From contig OX442323.1 of NCBI GenBank assembly GCA_949358305.1, forward strand, positions 496,001 through 560,000: a stretch of 64,000 nucleotides of DNA, given 5' to 3'. The position numbers and the translations under genes are program-made. The notes under the pieces are model-generated. The model saw only the letters and a list, made by a program, of their open reading frames with translations. It was not told the origin of the DNA and did no database searches. Source of the stretch: Strigamia acuminata (taxonomy: Eukaryota; Arthropoda; Chilopoda; Geophilomorpha; Linotaeniidae). This document shows positions 16,754 to 31,373 of this stretch, piece after piece. Every line of letters starts with the position of its first letter. Positions within the stretch are counted from its first letter, which is position 1.

Positions 16754-19700
16754 TGACTTAGCACAAACACCACAAGACCAATGTCTCTGAATGTTCAGAA
16801 ATAGGGTTTAAACCTTAGTAGAAGGCTCCAATGTAAGTTTTAGAAACATCTAACCAATGATTTGGGAGAATAGACTTTTGATCTCATCACAGTTGACTTA
16901 GCACAAACACCACAAGACCAATGTCTCTGAATGTTCAGAAATAGTGTTTAAACCTTAGTAGAAGCCTTCAATTTAAATTTTAGCAACATCCAAGCACTGA
17001 TTTGGGAGAATAGACTTTTGATCTCATCACAGTTGACTTAGCACAAACACCACAAGACCAATGTCTCTGAATGTTCAGAAATAGTGTTTAAACCTTAGTA
17101 GAAGGCTCCAATGTAAGTTTTAGAAACATCTAACTTAATGATTTGGGAGAATAGACTTTTGATCTCATCACAGTTGACTTAGCACAAACACCACAAGTCC
17201 AATGTCTCTGAATGTTCAGAAATAGTGTTTAAACCTTAGTAGAAGGCTCCAATGTAAGTTTTAGAAACATCTAACTAATGATTTGGGAGAATAGACTTTT
17301 GATCTCATCACAGTTGACTTAGCACAAACACCACAAGTCCAATGTCTCTGAATGTTCAGAAATGGTGTTTAAACCTTAGTAGAAGGCTCCAATGTAAGTT
17401 TTAGAAACATTTAACTAATGATTTGGGAGAATAGACTTTTGATCTCATCACAGTTGACTTAGCACAAACACCACAAGTCCAATGTCTCTGAATGTTCAGA
17501 AATAGTGTTTAAACCTTAGTAGAAGCCTTCAATTTAAATTTTAGCAACATCCAAGCACTGATTTGGGAGAATAGACTTTTGATCTCATCACAGTTGACTT
17601 AGCACAAACACCACAAGACCAATGTCTCTGAATGTTCAGAAATAGTGTTTAAACCTTAGTAGAAGGCTCCAATGTAAGTTTTAGAAACATCTAACTTAAT
17701 GATTTGGGAGAATAGACTTTTGATCTCATCACAGTTGACTTAGCACAAACACCACAAGTCCAATGTCTCTGAACGTTCAGAAATAGTAGAAGCCTTCAAT
17801 TTAAATTTTAGCAACATCCAAGCACTGATTTGGGAGAATAGACTTTTGATCTCATCACAGATGACTTAGCACAAACACCACAAGACCAATGTCTCTGAAT
17901 GTTCAGAAATAGGGTTTAAACCTTAGTAGAAGGCTCCAATGTAAGTTTTAGAAACATCTAACCAATGATTTGGGAGAATAGACTTTTGATCTCATCACAG
18001 TTGACTTAGCACAAACACCACAAGACCAATGTTTCTGAATGTTCAGAAATAGTGTTTAAACCTTAGTAGAAGGCTCCAATGTAAGTTTTAGAAACATCTA
18101 ACCAATGATTTGGGAGAATAGACTTTTGATCTCATCACAGTTGACTTAGCACAAACACCACAAGTCCAATGTCTCTGAATGTTCAGAAATAGTGTTTAAA
18201 CCTTAGTAGAAGGCTCCAATGTAAGTTTTAGAAACATTTAACTAATGATTTGGGAGAATAGACTTTTGATCTCATCACAGTTGACTTAGCACAAACACCA
18301 CAAGTCCAATGTCTCTGAATGTTCAGAAATAGTGTTTAAACCTTAGTAGAAGCCTTCAATTTAAATTTTAGCAACATCCAAGCACTGATTTGGGAGAATA
18401 GACTTTTGATCTCATCACAGTTGACTTAGCACAAACACCACAAGACCAATGTCTTTGAATGTTCAGAAATAGTGTTTAAACCTTAGTAGAAGGCTCCAAT
18501 GTAAGTTTTAGAAACATCTAACTAATGATTTGGGAGAATAGACTTTTGATCTCATCACAGTTGACTTAGCACAAACACCACAAGTCCAATGTCTCTGAAC
18601 GTTCAGAAATAGTAGAAGCCTTCAATTTAAATTTTAGCAACATCCAAGCACTGATTTGGGAGAATAGACTTTTGATCTCATCACAGATGACCTAGCACAA
18701 ACACCACAAGACCAATGTCTCTGAATGTTCAGAAATAGGGTTTAAACCTTAGTAGAAGGCTCCAATGTAAGTTTTAGAAACATCTAACCAATGATTTGGG
18801 AGAATAGACTTTTGATCTCATCACAGTTGACTTAGCACAAACACCACAAGACCAATGTCTCTGAATGTTCAGAAATAGTGTTTAAACCTTAGTAGAAGGC
18901 TCCAATGTAAGTTTTAGAAACATCTAACTAATGATTTGGGAGAATAGACTTTTGATCTCATCACAGTTGACTTAGCACAAACACCACAAGACCAATGTTT
19001 CTGAATGTTCAGAAATAGTGTTTAAACCTTAGTAGAAGGCTCCAATGTAAGTTTTAGAAACATCTAACCAATGATTTGGGAGAATAGACTTTTGATCTCA
19101 TCACAGTTGACTTAGCACAAACACCACAAGTCCAATGTCTCTGAATGTTCAGAAATAGTGTTTAAACCTTAGTAGAAGCCTTTAATGTAAGTTTTAGCAA
19201 CATCCAAGCAATATATTTTGAAAAAAAAATTTTGAGCTTATTTCACATCGCAGTTGACTTAGCACAAACACCACAAGACCAATGTCTCTGAATGTTCAGA
19301 AATAGTGTTTAAACCTTAGTAGAAGGCTCCGATGTAAGTTTTAGAAACATCTAACCAATGATTTGGGAGAATAGACTTTTGATCTCATCACAGTTGACTT
19401 AGCACAAACACCACAAGACCAATGTCTCTGAATGTTCAGAAATAGGGTTTAAACCTTAGTAGAAGGCTCCAATGTAAGTTTTAGAAACATCTAACTAATC
19501 ATTTGGGAGAATAGACTTTTGATCTCATCACAGTTGACTTAGCACAAACACCACAAGACCAATGTCTCTGAATGTTCAGAAATAGCGTTTAAACCTTAGT
19601 AGAAGGCTCCAATGTAAGTTTTAGAAACATCTAACTAATGATTTGGGAGAATAGACTTTTGATCTCATCACAGTTGACTTAGCACAAACACCACAACACC

Positions 19701-22700
19701 AATGTTTCTGAATGTTCAGAAATAGTGTTTAAACCTTAGTAGAAAGCTCCAATGTAAGTTTTAGAAACATCTAACTAATGATTTGGGAGAATAGACTTTT
19801 GATCTCATCACAGTTGACTTAGCACAAACACCACAAGACCAATGTCTCTGAATGTTCAGAAATAGTGTTTAAACCTTAGTAGAAGGCTCCAATGTAAGTT
19901 TTAGAAACATCTAACTAATGATTTGGGAGAATAGACTTTTGATCTCATCACAGTTGACTTAGCACAAACACCACAAGACCAATGTCTCTGAATGTTCAGA
20001 AATAGTGTTTAAACCTTAGTAGAAGGCTCCAATGTAAGTTTTAGAAACATCTAACTAATGATTTGGGAGAATAGACTTTTGATCTCATCACAGTTGACTT
20101 AGCACAAACACCACAAGTCCAATGTCTCTGAATGTTCAGAAATAGTGTTTAAACCTTAGTAGAAGCCTTTAATGTAAGTTTTAGCAACATCCAAGCAATA
20201 CATTTTGAAAAAAAAATTTTGAGCTTATTTCACATCGCAGTTGACTTAGCACAAACACCACAAGACCAATGTCTCTGAATGTTCAGAAATAGTGTTTAAA
20301 CCTTAGTAGAAGGCTCCGATGTAAGTTTTAGAAACATCTAACCAATGATTTGGGAGAATAGACTTTTGATCTCATCACAGTTGACTTAGCACAAACACCA
20401 CAAGACCAATGTCTCTGAATGTTCAGAAATAGCGTTTAAACATTAGTAGAAGGCTCCAATGTAAGTTTTAGAAACATCTAACTAATGATTTGGGAGAATA
20501 GACTTTTGATCTCATCACAGTTGACTTAGCACAAACACCACAACACCAATGTTTCTGAATGTTCAGAAATAGTGTTTAAACCTTAGTAGAAGGCTCCAAT
20601 GTAAGTTTTAGAAACATCTAACCAATGATTTGGGAGAATAGACTTTTGATCTCATCACAGTTGACTTAGCACAAACACCACAAGACCAATGTTTCTGAAT
20701 GTTCAGAAATAGTGTTTAAACCTTAGTAGAAGGCTCCAATGTAAGTTTTAGAAACATCTAACCAATGATTTGGGAGAATAGACTTTTGATCTCATCACAG
20801 TTGACTTAGCACAAACACCACAAGTCCAATGTCTCTGAATGTTCAGAAATAGTGTTTAAACCTTAGTAGAAGCCTTCAATGTAAGTTTTAGCAACATCCA
20901 AGCAATACATTTTGAAAAAAAAATTTTGAGCTTATTTCACATCGCAGTTGACTTAGCACAAACACCACAAGACCAATGTCTCTGAATGTTCAGAAATAGT
21001 GTTTAAACCTTAGTAGAAAGCTCCAATGTAAGTTTTAGAAACATCTAACTAATGATTTGGGAGAATAGACTTTTGATCTCATCACAGTTGACTTAGCACA
21101 AACACCACAAGTCCAATGTCTCTGAATGTTCAGAAATAGTGTTTAAACCCTAGTAGAAGCCTTCAATTTAAATTTTAGCAACATCCAAGCACTGATTTGG
21201 GAGAATAGACTTTTGATCTCATCACAGATGACTTAGCACAAACACCACAAGACCAATGTCTCTGAATGTTCAGAAATAGGGTTTAAACCTTAGTAGAAGG
21301 CTCCAATGTAAGTTTTAGAAACATCTAACTAATCATTTGGGAGAATAGACTTTTGATCTCATCACAGTTGACTTAGCACAAACACCACAAGACCAATGTC
21401 TCTGAATGTTCAGAAATAGCGTTTAAACCTTAGTAGAAGGCTCCAATGTAAGTTTTAGAAACATCTAACTAATGATTTGGGAGAATAGACTTTTGATCTC
21501 ATCACAGTTGACTTAGCACAAACACCACAACACCAATGTTTCTGAATGTTCAGAAATAGTGTTTAAACCTTAGTAGAAAGCTCCAATGTAAGTTTTAGAA
21601 ACATCTAACTAATGATTTGGGAGAATAGACTTTTGATCTCATCACAGTTGACTTAGCACAAACACCACAAGACCAATGTCTCTGAATGTTCAGAAATAGT
21701 GTTTAAACCTTAGTAGAAGGCTCCAATGTAAGTTTTAGAAACATCTAACTAATGATTTGGGAGAATAGACTTTTGATCTCATCACAGTTGACTTAGCACA
21801 AACACCACAACACCAATGTTTCTGAATGTTCAGAAATAGTGTTTAAACCTTAGTAGAAGGCTCCAATGTAAGTTTTAGAAACATCTAACCAATGATTTGG
21901 GAGAATAGACTTTTGATCTCATCACAGTTGACTTAGCACAAACACCACAAGACCAATGTCTCTGAATGTTCAGAAATAGGGTTTAAACCTTAGTAGAAGG
22001 CTCCAATGTAAGTTTTAGAAACATCTAACTAATCATTTGGGAGAATAGACTTTTGATCTCATCACAGTTGACTTAGCACAAACACCACAAGACCAATGTC
22101 TCTGAATGTTCAGAAATAGCGTTTAAACCTTAGTAGAAGGCTCCAATGTAAGTTTTAGAAACATCTAACTAATGATTTGGGAGAATAGACTCTTGATCTC
22201 ATCACAGTTGACTTAGCACAAACACCACAACACCAATGTTTCTGAATGTTCAGAAATAGTGTTTAAACCTTAGTAGAAAGCTCCAATGTAAGTTTTAGAA
22301 ACATCTAACTAATGATTTGGGAGAATAGACTTTTGATCTCATCACAGTTGACTTAGCACAAACACCACAAGACCAATGTCTCTGAATGTTCAGAAATAGT
22401 GTTTAAACCTTAGTAGAAGGCTCCAATGTAAGTTTTAGAAACATCTAACTAATGATTTGGGAGAATAGACTTTTGATCTCATCACAGTTGACTTAGCACA
22501 AACACCACAAGACCAATGTCTCTGAATGTTCAGAAATAGTGTTTAAACCTTAGTAGAAGGCTCCAATGTAAGTTTTAGAAACATCTAACTAATGATTTGG
22601 GAGAATAGACTTTTGATCTCATCACAGTTGACTTAGCACAAACACCACAAGTCCAATGTCTCTGAATGTTCAGAAATAGTGTTTAAACCTTAGTAGAAGC

Positions 22701-25700
22701 CTTTAATGTAAGTTTTAGCAACATCCAAGCAATACATTTTGAAAAAAAAATTTTGAGCTTATTTCACATCGCAGTTGACTTAGCACAAACACCACAAGAC
22801 CAATGTCTCTGAATGTTCAGAAATAGTGTTTAAACCTTAGTAGAAGGCTCCGATGTAAGTTTTAGAAACATCTAACCAATGATTTGGGAGAATAGACTTT
22901 TGATCTCATCACAGTTGACTTAGCACAAACACCACAAGACCAATGTCTCTGAATGTTCAGAAATAGCGTTTAAACATTAGTAGAAGGCTCCAATGTAAGT
23001 TTTAGAAACATCTAACTAATGATTTGGGAGAATAGACTTTTGATCTCATCACAGTTGACTTAGCACAAACACCACAACACCAATGTTTCTGAATGTTCAG
23101 AAATAGTGTTTAAACCTTAGTAGAAGGCTCCAATGTAAGTTTTAGAAACATCTAACCAATGATTTGGGAGAATAGACTTTTGATCTCATCACAGTTGACT
23201 TAGCACAAACACCACAAGACCAATGTTTCTGAATGTTCAGAAATAGTGTTTAAACCTTAGTAGAAGGCTCCAATGTAAGTTTTAGAAACATCTAACCAAT
23301 GATTTGGGAGAATAGACTTTTGATCTCATCACAGTTGACTTAGCACAAACACCACAAGTCCAATGTCTCTGAATGTTCAGAAATAGTGTTTAAACCTTAG
23401 TAGAAGCCTTCAATGTAAGTTTTAGCAACATCCAAGCAATACATTTTGAAAAAAAAATTTTGAGCTTATTTCACATCGCAGTTGACTTAGCACAAACACC
23501 ACAAGACCAATGTCTCTGAATGTTCAGAAATAGTGTTTAAACCTTAGTAGAAAGCTCCAATGTAAGTTTTAGAAACATCTAACTAATGATTTGGGAGAAT
23601 AGACTTTTGATCTCATCACAGTTGACTTAGCACAAACACCACAAGTCCAATGTCTCTGAATGTTCAGAAATAGTGTTTAAACCCTAGTAGAAGCCTTCAA
23701 TTTAAATTTTAGCAACATCCAAGCACTGATTTGGGAGAATAGACTTTTGATCTCATCACAGATGACTTAGCACAAACACCACAAGACCAATGTCTCTGAA
23801 TGTTCAGAAATAGGGTTTAAACCTTAGTAGAAGGCTCCAATGTAAGTTTTAGAAACATCTAACTAATCATTTGGGAGAATAGACTTTTGATCTCATCACA
23901 GTTGACTTAGCACAAACACCACAAGACCAATGTCTCTGAATGTTCAGAAATAGCGTTTAAACCTTAGTAGAAGGCTCCAATGTAAGTTTTAGAAACATCT
24001 AACTAATGATTTGGGAGAATAGACTTTTGATCTCATCACAGTTGACTTAGCACAAACACCACAACACCAATGTTTCTGAATGTTCAGAAATAGTGTTTAA
24101 ACCTTAGTAGAAAGCTCCAATGTAAGTTTTAGAAACATCTAACTAATGATTTGGGAGAATAGACTTTTGATCTCATCACAGTTGACTTAGCACAAACACC
24201 ACAAGACCAATGTCTCTGAATGTTCAGAAATAGTGTTTAAACCTTAGTAGAAGGCTCCAATGTAAGTTTTAGAAACATCTAACTAATGATTTGGGAGAAT
24301 AGACTTTTGATCTCATCACAGTTGACTTAGCACAAACACCACAAGACCAATGTCTCTGAATGTTCAGAAATAGTGTTTAAACCTTAGTAGAAGGCTCCAA
24401 TGTAAGTTTTAGAAACATCTAACTAATGATTTGGGAGAATAGACTTTTGATCTCATCACAGTTGACTTAGCACAAACACCACAAGTCCAATGTCTCTGAA
24501 TGTTCAGAAATAGTGTTTAAACCTTAGTAGAAGCCTTTAATGTAAGTTTTAGCAACATCCAAGCAATACATTTTGAAAAAAAAATTTTGAGCTTATTTCA
24601 CATCGCAGTTGACTTAGCACAAACACCACAAGACCAATGTCTCTGAATGTTCAGAAATAGTGTTTAAACCTTAGTAGAAGGCTCCGATGTAAGTTTTAGA
24701 AACATCTAACCAATGATTTGGGAGAATAGACTTTTGATCTCATCACAGTTGACTTAGCACAAACACCACAAGACCAATGTCTCTGAATGTTCAGAAATAG
24801 CGTTTAAACATTAGTAGAAGGCTCCAATGTAAGTTTTAGAAACATCTAACTAATGATTTGGGAGAATAGACTTTTGATCTCATCACAGTTGACTTAGCAC
24901 AAACACCACAACACCAATGTTTCTGAATGTTCAGAAATAGTGTTTAAACCTTAGTAGAAGGCTCCAATGTAAGTTTTAGAAACATCTAACCAATGATTTG
25001 GGAGAATAGACTTTTGATCTCATCACAGTTGACTTAGCACAAACACCACAAGACCAATGTTTCTGAATGTTCAGAAATAGTGTTTAAACCTTAGTAGAAG
25101 GCTCCAATGTAAGTTTTAGAAACATCTAACCAATGATTTGGGAGAATAGACTTTTGATCTCATCACAGTTGACTTAGCACAAACACCACAAGTCCAATGT
25201 CTCTGAATGTTCAGAAATAGTGTTTAAACCTTAGTAGAAGCCTTCAATGTAAGTTTTAGCAACATCCAAGCAATACATTTTGAAAAAAAAATTTTGAGCT
25301 TATTTCACATCGCAGTTGACTTAGCACAAACACCACAAGACCAATGTCTCTGAATGTTCAGAAATAGTGTTTAAACCTTAGTAGAAAGCTCCAATGTAAG
25401 TTTTAGAAACATCTAACTAATGATTTGGGAGAATAGACTTTTGATCTCATCACAGTTGACTTAGCACAAACACCACAAGTCCAATGTCTCTGAATGTTCA
25501 GAAATAGTGTTTAAACCCTAGTAGAAGCCTTCAATTTAAATTTTAGCAACATCCAAGCACTGATTTGGGAGAATAGACTTTTGATCTCATCACAGATGAC
25601 TTAGCACAAACACCACAAGACCAATGTCTCTGAATGTTCAGAAATAGGGTTTAAACCTTAGTAGAAGGCTCCAATGTAAGTTTTAGAAACATCTAACTAA

Positions 25701-28700
25701 TCATTTGGGAGAATAGACTTTTGATCTCATCACAGTTGACTTAGCACAAACACCACAAGACCAATGTCTCTGAATGTTCAGAAATAGCGTTTAAACCTTA
25801 GTAGAAGGCTCCAATGTAAGTTTTAGAAACATCTAACTAATGATTTGGGAGAATAGACTTTTGATCTCATCACAGTTGACTTAGCACAAACACCACAACA
25901 CCAATGTTTCTGAATGTTCAGAAATAGTGTTTAAACCTTAGTAGAAAGCTCCAATGTAAGTTTTAGAAACATCTAACTAATGATTTGGGAGAATAGACTT
26001 TTGATCTCATCACAGTTGACTTAGCACAAACACCACAAGACCAATGTCTCTGAATGTTCAGAAATAGTGTTTAAACCTTAGTAGAAGGCTCCAATGTAAG
26101 TTTTAGAAACATCTAACTAATGATTTGGGAGAATAGACTTTTGATCTCATCACAGTTGACTTAGCACAAACACCACAAGACCAATGTCTCTGAATGTTCA
26201 GAAATAGTGTTTAAACCTTAGTAGAAGGCTCCAATGTAAGTTTTAGAAACATCTAACTAATGATTTGGGAAAATAGACTTTTGATCTCATCACAGTTGAC
26301 TTAGCACAAACACCACAAGACCAATGTCTCTGAATGTTCAGAAATAGTATTTAAACCTTAGTAGAAGCCTTCAATGTAAGTTTTAGCAACATCCAAGCAA
26401 TACATTTTGAAAAAAAAATTTTGAGCTTATTTCACATCGCAGTTGACTTAGCACAAACACCACAAGACCAATGTCTCTGAATGTTCAGAAATAGTGTTTA
26501 AACCTTAGTAGAAGGCTCCGATGTAAGTTTTAGAAACATCTAACCAATGATTTGGGAGAATAGACTTTTGATCTCATCACAGTTGACTTAGCACAAACAC
26601 CACAAGACCAATGTCTCTGAATGTTCAGAAATAGCGTTTAAACATTAGTAGAAGGCTCCAATGTAAGTTTTAGAAACATCTAACTAATGATTTGGGAGAA
26701 TAGACTTTTGATCTCATCACAGTTGACTTAGCACAAACACCACAACACCAATGTTTCTGAATGTTCAGAAATAGTGTTTAAACCTTAGTAGAAGGCTCCA
26801 ATGTAAGTTTTAGAAACATCTAACCAATGATTTGGGAGAATAGACTTTTGATCTCATCACAGTTGACTTAGCACAAACACCACAAGACCAATGTTTCTGA
26901 ATGTTCAGAAATAGTGTTTAAACCTTAGTAGAAGGCTCCAATGTAAGTTTTAGAAACATCTAACCAATGATTTGGGAGAATAGACTTTTGATCTCATCAC
27001 AGTTGACTTAGCACAAACACCACAAGTCCAATGTCTCTGAATGTTCAGAAATAGTGTTTAAACCTTAGTAGAAGCCTTCAATGTAAGTTTTAGCAACATC
27101 CAAGCAATACATTTTGAAAAAAAAATTTTGAGCTTATTTCACATCGCAGTTGACTTAGCACAAACACCACAAGACCAATGTCTCTGAATGTTCAGAAATA
27201 GTGTTTAAACCTTAGTAGAAAGCTCCAATGTAAGTTTTAGAAACATCTAACTAATGATTTGGGAGAATAGACTTTTGATCTCATCACAGTTGACTTAGCA
27301 CAAACACCACAAGTCCAATGTCTCTGAATGTTCAGAAATAGTGTTTAAACCCTAGTAGAAGCCTTCAATTTAAATTTTAGCAACATCCAAGCACTGATTT
27401 GGGAGAATAGACTTTTGATCTCATCACAGATGACTTAGCACAAACACCACAAGACCAATGTCTCTGAATGTTCAGAAATAGGGTTTAAACCTTAGTAGAA
27501 GGCTCCAATGTAAGTTTTAGAAACATCTAACTAATCATTTGGGAGAATAGACTTTTGATCTCATCACAGTTGACTTAGCACAAACACCACAAGACCAATG
27601 TCTCTGAATGTTCAGAAATAGCGTTTAAACCTTAGTAGAAGGCTCCAATGTAAGTTTTAGAAACATCTAACTAATGATTTGGGAGAATAGACTTTTGATC
27701 TCATCACAGTTGACTTAGCACAAACACCACAACACCAATGTTTCTGAATGTTCAGAAATAGTGTTTAAACCTTAGTAGAAAGCTCCAATGTAAGTTTTAG
27801 AAACATCTAACTAATGATTTGGGAGAATAGACTTTTGATCTCATCACAGTTGACTTAGCACAAACACCACAAGACCAATGTCTCTGAATGTTCAGAAATA
27901 GTGTTTAAACCTTAGTAGAAGGCTCCAATGTAAGTTTTAGAAACATCTAACTAATGATTTGGGAGAATAGACTTTTGATCTCATCACAGTTGACTTAGCA
28001 CAAACACCACAAGACCAATGTCTCTGAATGTTCAGAAATAGTGTTTAAACCTTAGTAGAAGGCTCCAATGTAAGTTTTAGAAACATCTAACTAATGATTT
28101 GGGAAAATAGACTTTTGATCTCATCACAGTTGACTTAGCACAAACACCACAAGACCAATGTCTCTGAATGTTCAGAAATAGTGTTTAAACCTTAGTAGAA
28201 GGCTCCAATGTAAGTTTTAGAAACATCTAACTAATGATTTGGGAGAATAGACTTTTGATCTCATCACAGTTGACTTAGCACAAACACCACAAGACCAATG
28301 TCTCTGAATGTTCAGAAATAGTGTTTAAACCTTAGTAGAAGGCTCCAATGTAAGTTTTAGAAACATCTAACTAATGATTTGGGAGAATAGACTTTTGATC
28401 TCATCACAGTTGACTTAGCACAAACACCACAAGACCAATGTTTCTGAATGTTCAGAAATAGTGTTTAAACCTTAGTAGAAGGCTCCAATGTAAGTTTTAG
28501 AAACATCTAACCAATGATTTGGGAGAATAGACTTTTGATCTCATCACAGTTGACTTAGCACAAACACCACAAGTCCAATGTCTCTGAATGTTCAGAAATA
28601 GTGTTTAAACCTTAGTAGAAGCCTTCAATGTAAGTTTTAGCAACATCCAAGCACTAATTTGGGAGAATAGACTTTTGATCTCATCACAGTTGACTTAGCA

Positions 28701-28991
28701 CAAACACCACAAGACCAATCTCTCTGAATGTTCAGAAATAGTGTTTAAACCTTAGTAGAAGCCTTCAATGTAAGTTTTAGCAACATCCAAGCAATCCATT
28801 TTGAAAAAAAAATTTTGAGCTTATTTCACATCGCAGTTGACTTAGCACAAACACCACAAGACCAATGTCTTTGAATGTTCAGAAATAGTGTTTAAACCTT
28901 AGTAGAAGGCTCCAATGTAAGTTTTAGAAACATCTAACCAATGATTTGGGAGAATAGACTTTTGATCTCATCACAGTTGACTTAGCACAAA
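16754..28991 (+). repeat. Satellite array 2 (140-bp monomer, ~87 copies)
   Basis: It continues the same monomer phase and orientation after E1. The first 2 kb and the last 0.4 kb have the marker variants of HOR1 (126-bp monomers near 17770 and 18597; AATCTCTCTG near 28717). The middle is the 1834-bp unit. No gene or other insertion is visible. Confidence 0.97.
20231..28267 (+). repeat. Higher-order repeat HOR2: 1834 bp (13 monomers)
   Basis: The 147-bp variant tail CACATCGCAG lies at 20231, 20938, 22765, 23472, 24599, 25306, 26433 and 27140. Spacings alternate 707 and 1127, total 1834, for units starting at 22765, 24599 and 26433 (11 x 140 + 2 x 147). The first unit (20231-22764) is 2534 bp, that is 1834 plus exactly five extra 140-bp monomers. 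Single-base markers (AATCATTTGGG, AATAGCGTTT, ACCCTAGTAG) recur at matching places in each unit. Confidence 0.92.
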
Positions 28992-30463
28992 TGTTGCAAA
29001 CAACGTGGAATAATTTAGAAACTACTTTTATTGCCAATTTGTGTCTGAATAAATGTTTCCAAAGTGTGTTTTATTTTGCATAACATTTCAGTTTTTATTT
29101 ACAGGATTTTTGCATTATTAAAATGTTTTTAGTGCTTTCAGATACTGATGTTTGATGAAATGTGATATTCCATTGTTTATTGCATTTATTTCTAGTGTTT
29201 ATTGCGTGATTTTGTGTTACTTTATTCATTTTCTATCAATTTGTGTGATTTCGGGTGAAATTTGGTGCATTTGTCGTTAAACAGTTCACTAGTGTTATTG
29301 ACGTGACGTCATATTTCAAGTTCTAGTTCGGTTTTTGTTCAAACTTCTAACCTTCCGTTTGGACGGAATTTTGATGGTTAGAATTGTTTTTGACATTGTT
29401 TTAGACTAATTTGGGGGTGATCTGTTGATTCGTGCACTCTAATTTCGTCCCGGAACAGCCGTTTTTCTGCTACGAGCGATCGTGACGGACCCCGCATGTG
29501 CGTTGCCGTCCAAGATCGTTTCGTTCGGTTTGCGGTTGATTTCAAGTGTTCTTTCATTAAAAAGTGTCTTGTTTTGCGGGAAATTACATTCCCTGAACTT
29601 ATTTACTTATTTCAAAGTGTTTACATAAGTTATTTCTTGTGTTGAAATTCAAACCTTGTGTTTTGCCGCCAATGCAGAGTTTACCGGACGCCATGTTGGA
29701 TTTTGCCGATGATTTGTAAATCTTTCATGTCGCTTTGTTTTTATATCTCAATTGGTGTTAGTACTATTTAGTTTTAATGTATTTCAATGCAAAATCTTTA
29801 CTTATTTGGTTTTGTGTGTGACTTTGAATTCAAACTTGATGATTATGTCATTTTGCTTGTCTTTGATTGGTTAGGCCCAATTGTCTGCCTAGCGATCACT
29901 GTTTTCGCTGTTTTCTCAGTGTTTTGATTAACGAATTTTGTTGTTACGATAGACTTTATTATTCCTGAGTTTTTTGTGCTCATTTTGAGCTATTACACAT
30001 TATTTTTAATACATTTCTCGTAATTTGTTGTCTTTGCTTGAAATTGCATTTCCTCCGTTTCCGTGGCAACGGAGTATTTTCTTTATTGTACTTTGACGAC
30101 AATTGGCTTGTTGCGTGCCTTTTGATTGATAATGTGTAATTATTCAGTTGCCATTTTATATTTGATTAAAATAGTCGTGTTAATGTTAACTCTTGTATTT
30201 TCTGCTTTTGACCCATTTCCAATGTGTCCTGAGTAGAGAACCATTTTTCCCAGACTGGCCAATGGATCAGCAAGCACTTGGATACCATGCAAAAGTGTTT
30301 CCAACAGTTAAACCTTCATGTAACAGGAGATTTTGAGGCGAATCAAGTGCATTTCCACACGGTACACGTACGAATTTCACTATACGATCGTTTGAGTTTG
30401 TTGGCGGGAGTTTCGAATCGCCACATCTCAGTTCTTCTCTGTTCCTGTTGACTGACCGCAACA
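28992..30463 (+). repeat. 5' LTR of E2 (1472 bp)
   Basis: Starts TGTTGCAAACAACGTGG like the E1 LTR and ends CCGCAACA. AATAAA is present near 29028 and a CRE-like TGACGTCA at 29304. It is alignable with the E1 LTR only in blocks, best at both ends. Confidence 0.95.
29304..29311. promoter_or_regulatory. CRE/ATF-like palindrome in the E2 LTR
   Basis: TGACGTCA in the same relative place as in the E1 LTR; the 3' LTR copy is at 36994. Retention of the palindrome in two diverged LTRs suggests a promoter or enhancer site. Confidence 0.4.
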
Positions 30464-31029
30464 TCGAATAAGAATTTTTGGTGCACGTGACCATGGATTT
30501 CGTCTGCTTCTTGTGGGTTTTTTCCGGTTCATCATTTGATACGTTCAACCGTGCGTCTGGTGCGATTGACGGAAATTACGTCCGTGAGTCGTCGTCTGCT
30601 AGAATGGTCGTCGTTCAACGTGGCAACAGCCACAACGGGGATTTATTTGGCGTCGATCACGAACATTTCTGTGCAAGCAACGAGATTCTTCGGTCGACAT
30701 CTTGGATTACACAACGCGCTGTGCTGGAAAGCCGATTTGCCCCTGAAATAATTGCTTATTCTTGTGTTTTGCATTCAGTGCTTGTATTTCTAAGATTTTG
30801 GTTGCATGAGGGTATTGTATTGGGTATTTCAAAGCTGTTTTTGCTTTTTCCTAAGCTAGTTTTGAGGGAAAATTCACTGAAAGTGTATTTTATTGTGAAT
30901 TTTTCAAGTGCTTTCTTGATTTTTGTGCATGCATCTCCATATAACTGGCTTAACCAGGGGAGATTTAGATTTTTTGGAGTTAGAAACTGTTCAGTCTCTC
31001 ATTGCAAGAGCTGTCAGTTATTCTCGTGA
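30262..31029 (+). pseudogene. ORF0 counterpart in E2, interrupted by two stops
   Basis: The ATG at 30262 corresponds to the E1 ORF0 start (both begin MD, then Q or K, then QALGY). The two frames align without gaps for 67 codons to the LTR end, share TDRNIE at the LTR edge, and continue through the primer-binding site with two one-codon gaps. Two stops interrupt E2: TGA at 30334 and TAA at 30469. From the ATG at 30493 a 178-codon frame remains open to 31029 and includes the hydrophobic segment around LHEGIVLGI. The function is unknown. Possible readings are a decayed accessory gene, a short protein from 30493, or leader RNA conserved for other reasons. Confidence 0.4.
30479..30498 (+). promoter_or_regulatory. 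Primer-binding site of E2 (tRNA-His-like)
   Basis: TGGTGCACGTGACCATGGAT starts 15 nt after the LTR end. Compared with the tRNA-His complement it has an extra A after TGGTGC and an extra T after GACCA. The spacing to the LTR equals that in E1. Confidence 0.55.
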
Positions 31030-31141
31030 ATCTGATAGTGATTTTCTGGCTAGATTCGTTCCGTACGAACAGCAGAAATAATTCAAACTTGTGTAGGACT
31101 TTTTGAGTCACGTTTTTAATACGTGATCAAGGTCGCTCGTT

Positions 31142-31169
31142 TGTTTTAGCATCCTTGATTGCTAAAACA
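31142..31169 (+). ncRNA. Conserved leader RNA hairpin in E2
   Basis: TGTTTTAGCA and TGCTAAAACA form a perfect 10-bp stem around TCCTTGAT. The E1 hairpin at 10461-10484 has the same loop apart from one base, and stem positions 4-6 are changed in a compensatory way. Confidence 0.6.
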
Positions 31170-31373
31170 CTCGATATTCTTGTGTATTTTCAAGGTTTTT
31201 TGTCGTTTGGGCAAGAAAACTTTGAAAAATTCTGTTCTTTTAAAGTGAATGATTGTGAATTTTATTCTTTTCAAGTATAAAGTTTAAGTTATATTCTTTT
31301 TAAGTTTAAAGCGAAGTGTTTTGTTGTTCAAAATATTATCTTCTGTTTCATATTTTACAGCCGTGAATTTGAG

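Noticed and set aside
8214-16757. E1 as an assembly chimera
   Set aside because: The flanking satellite is duplicated by a short target-site duplication and the monomer continues in phase across the insertion, as expected of true integration.
16754-28991. A coding minisatellite (repetitive protein)
   Set aside because: A 140-bp period is not a multiple of three and stops occur in every frame; no long frame crosses the array.
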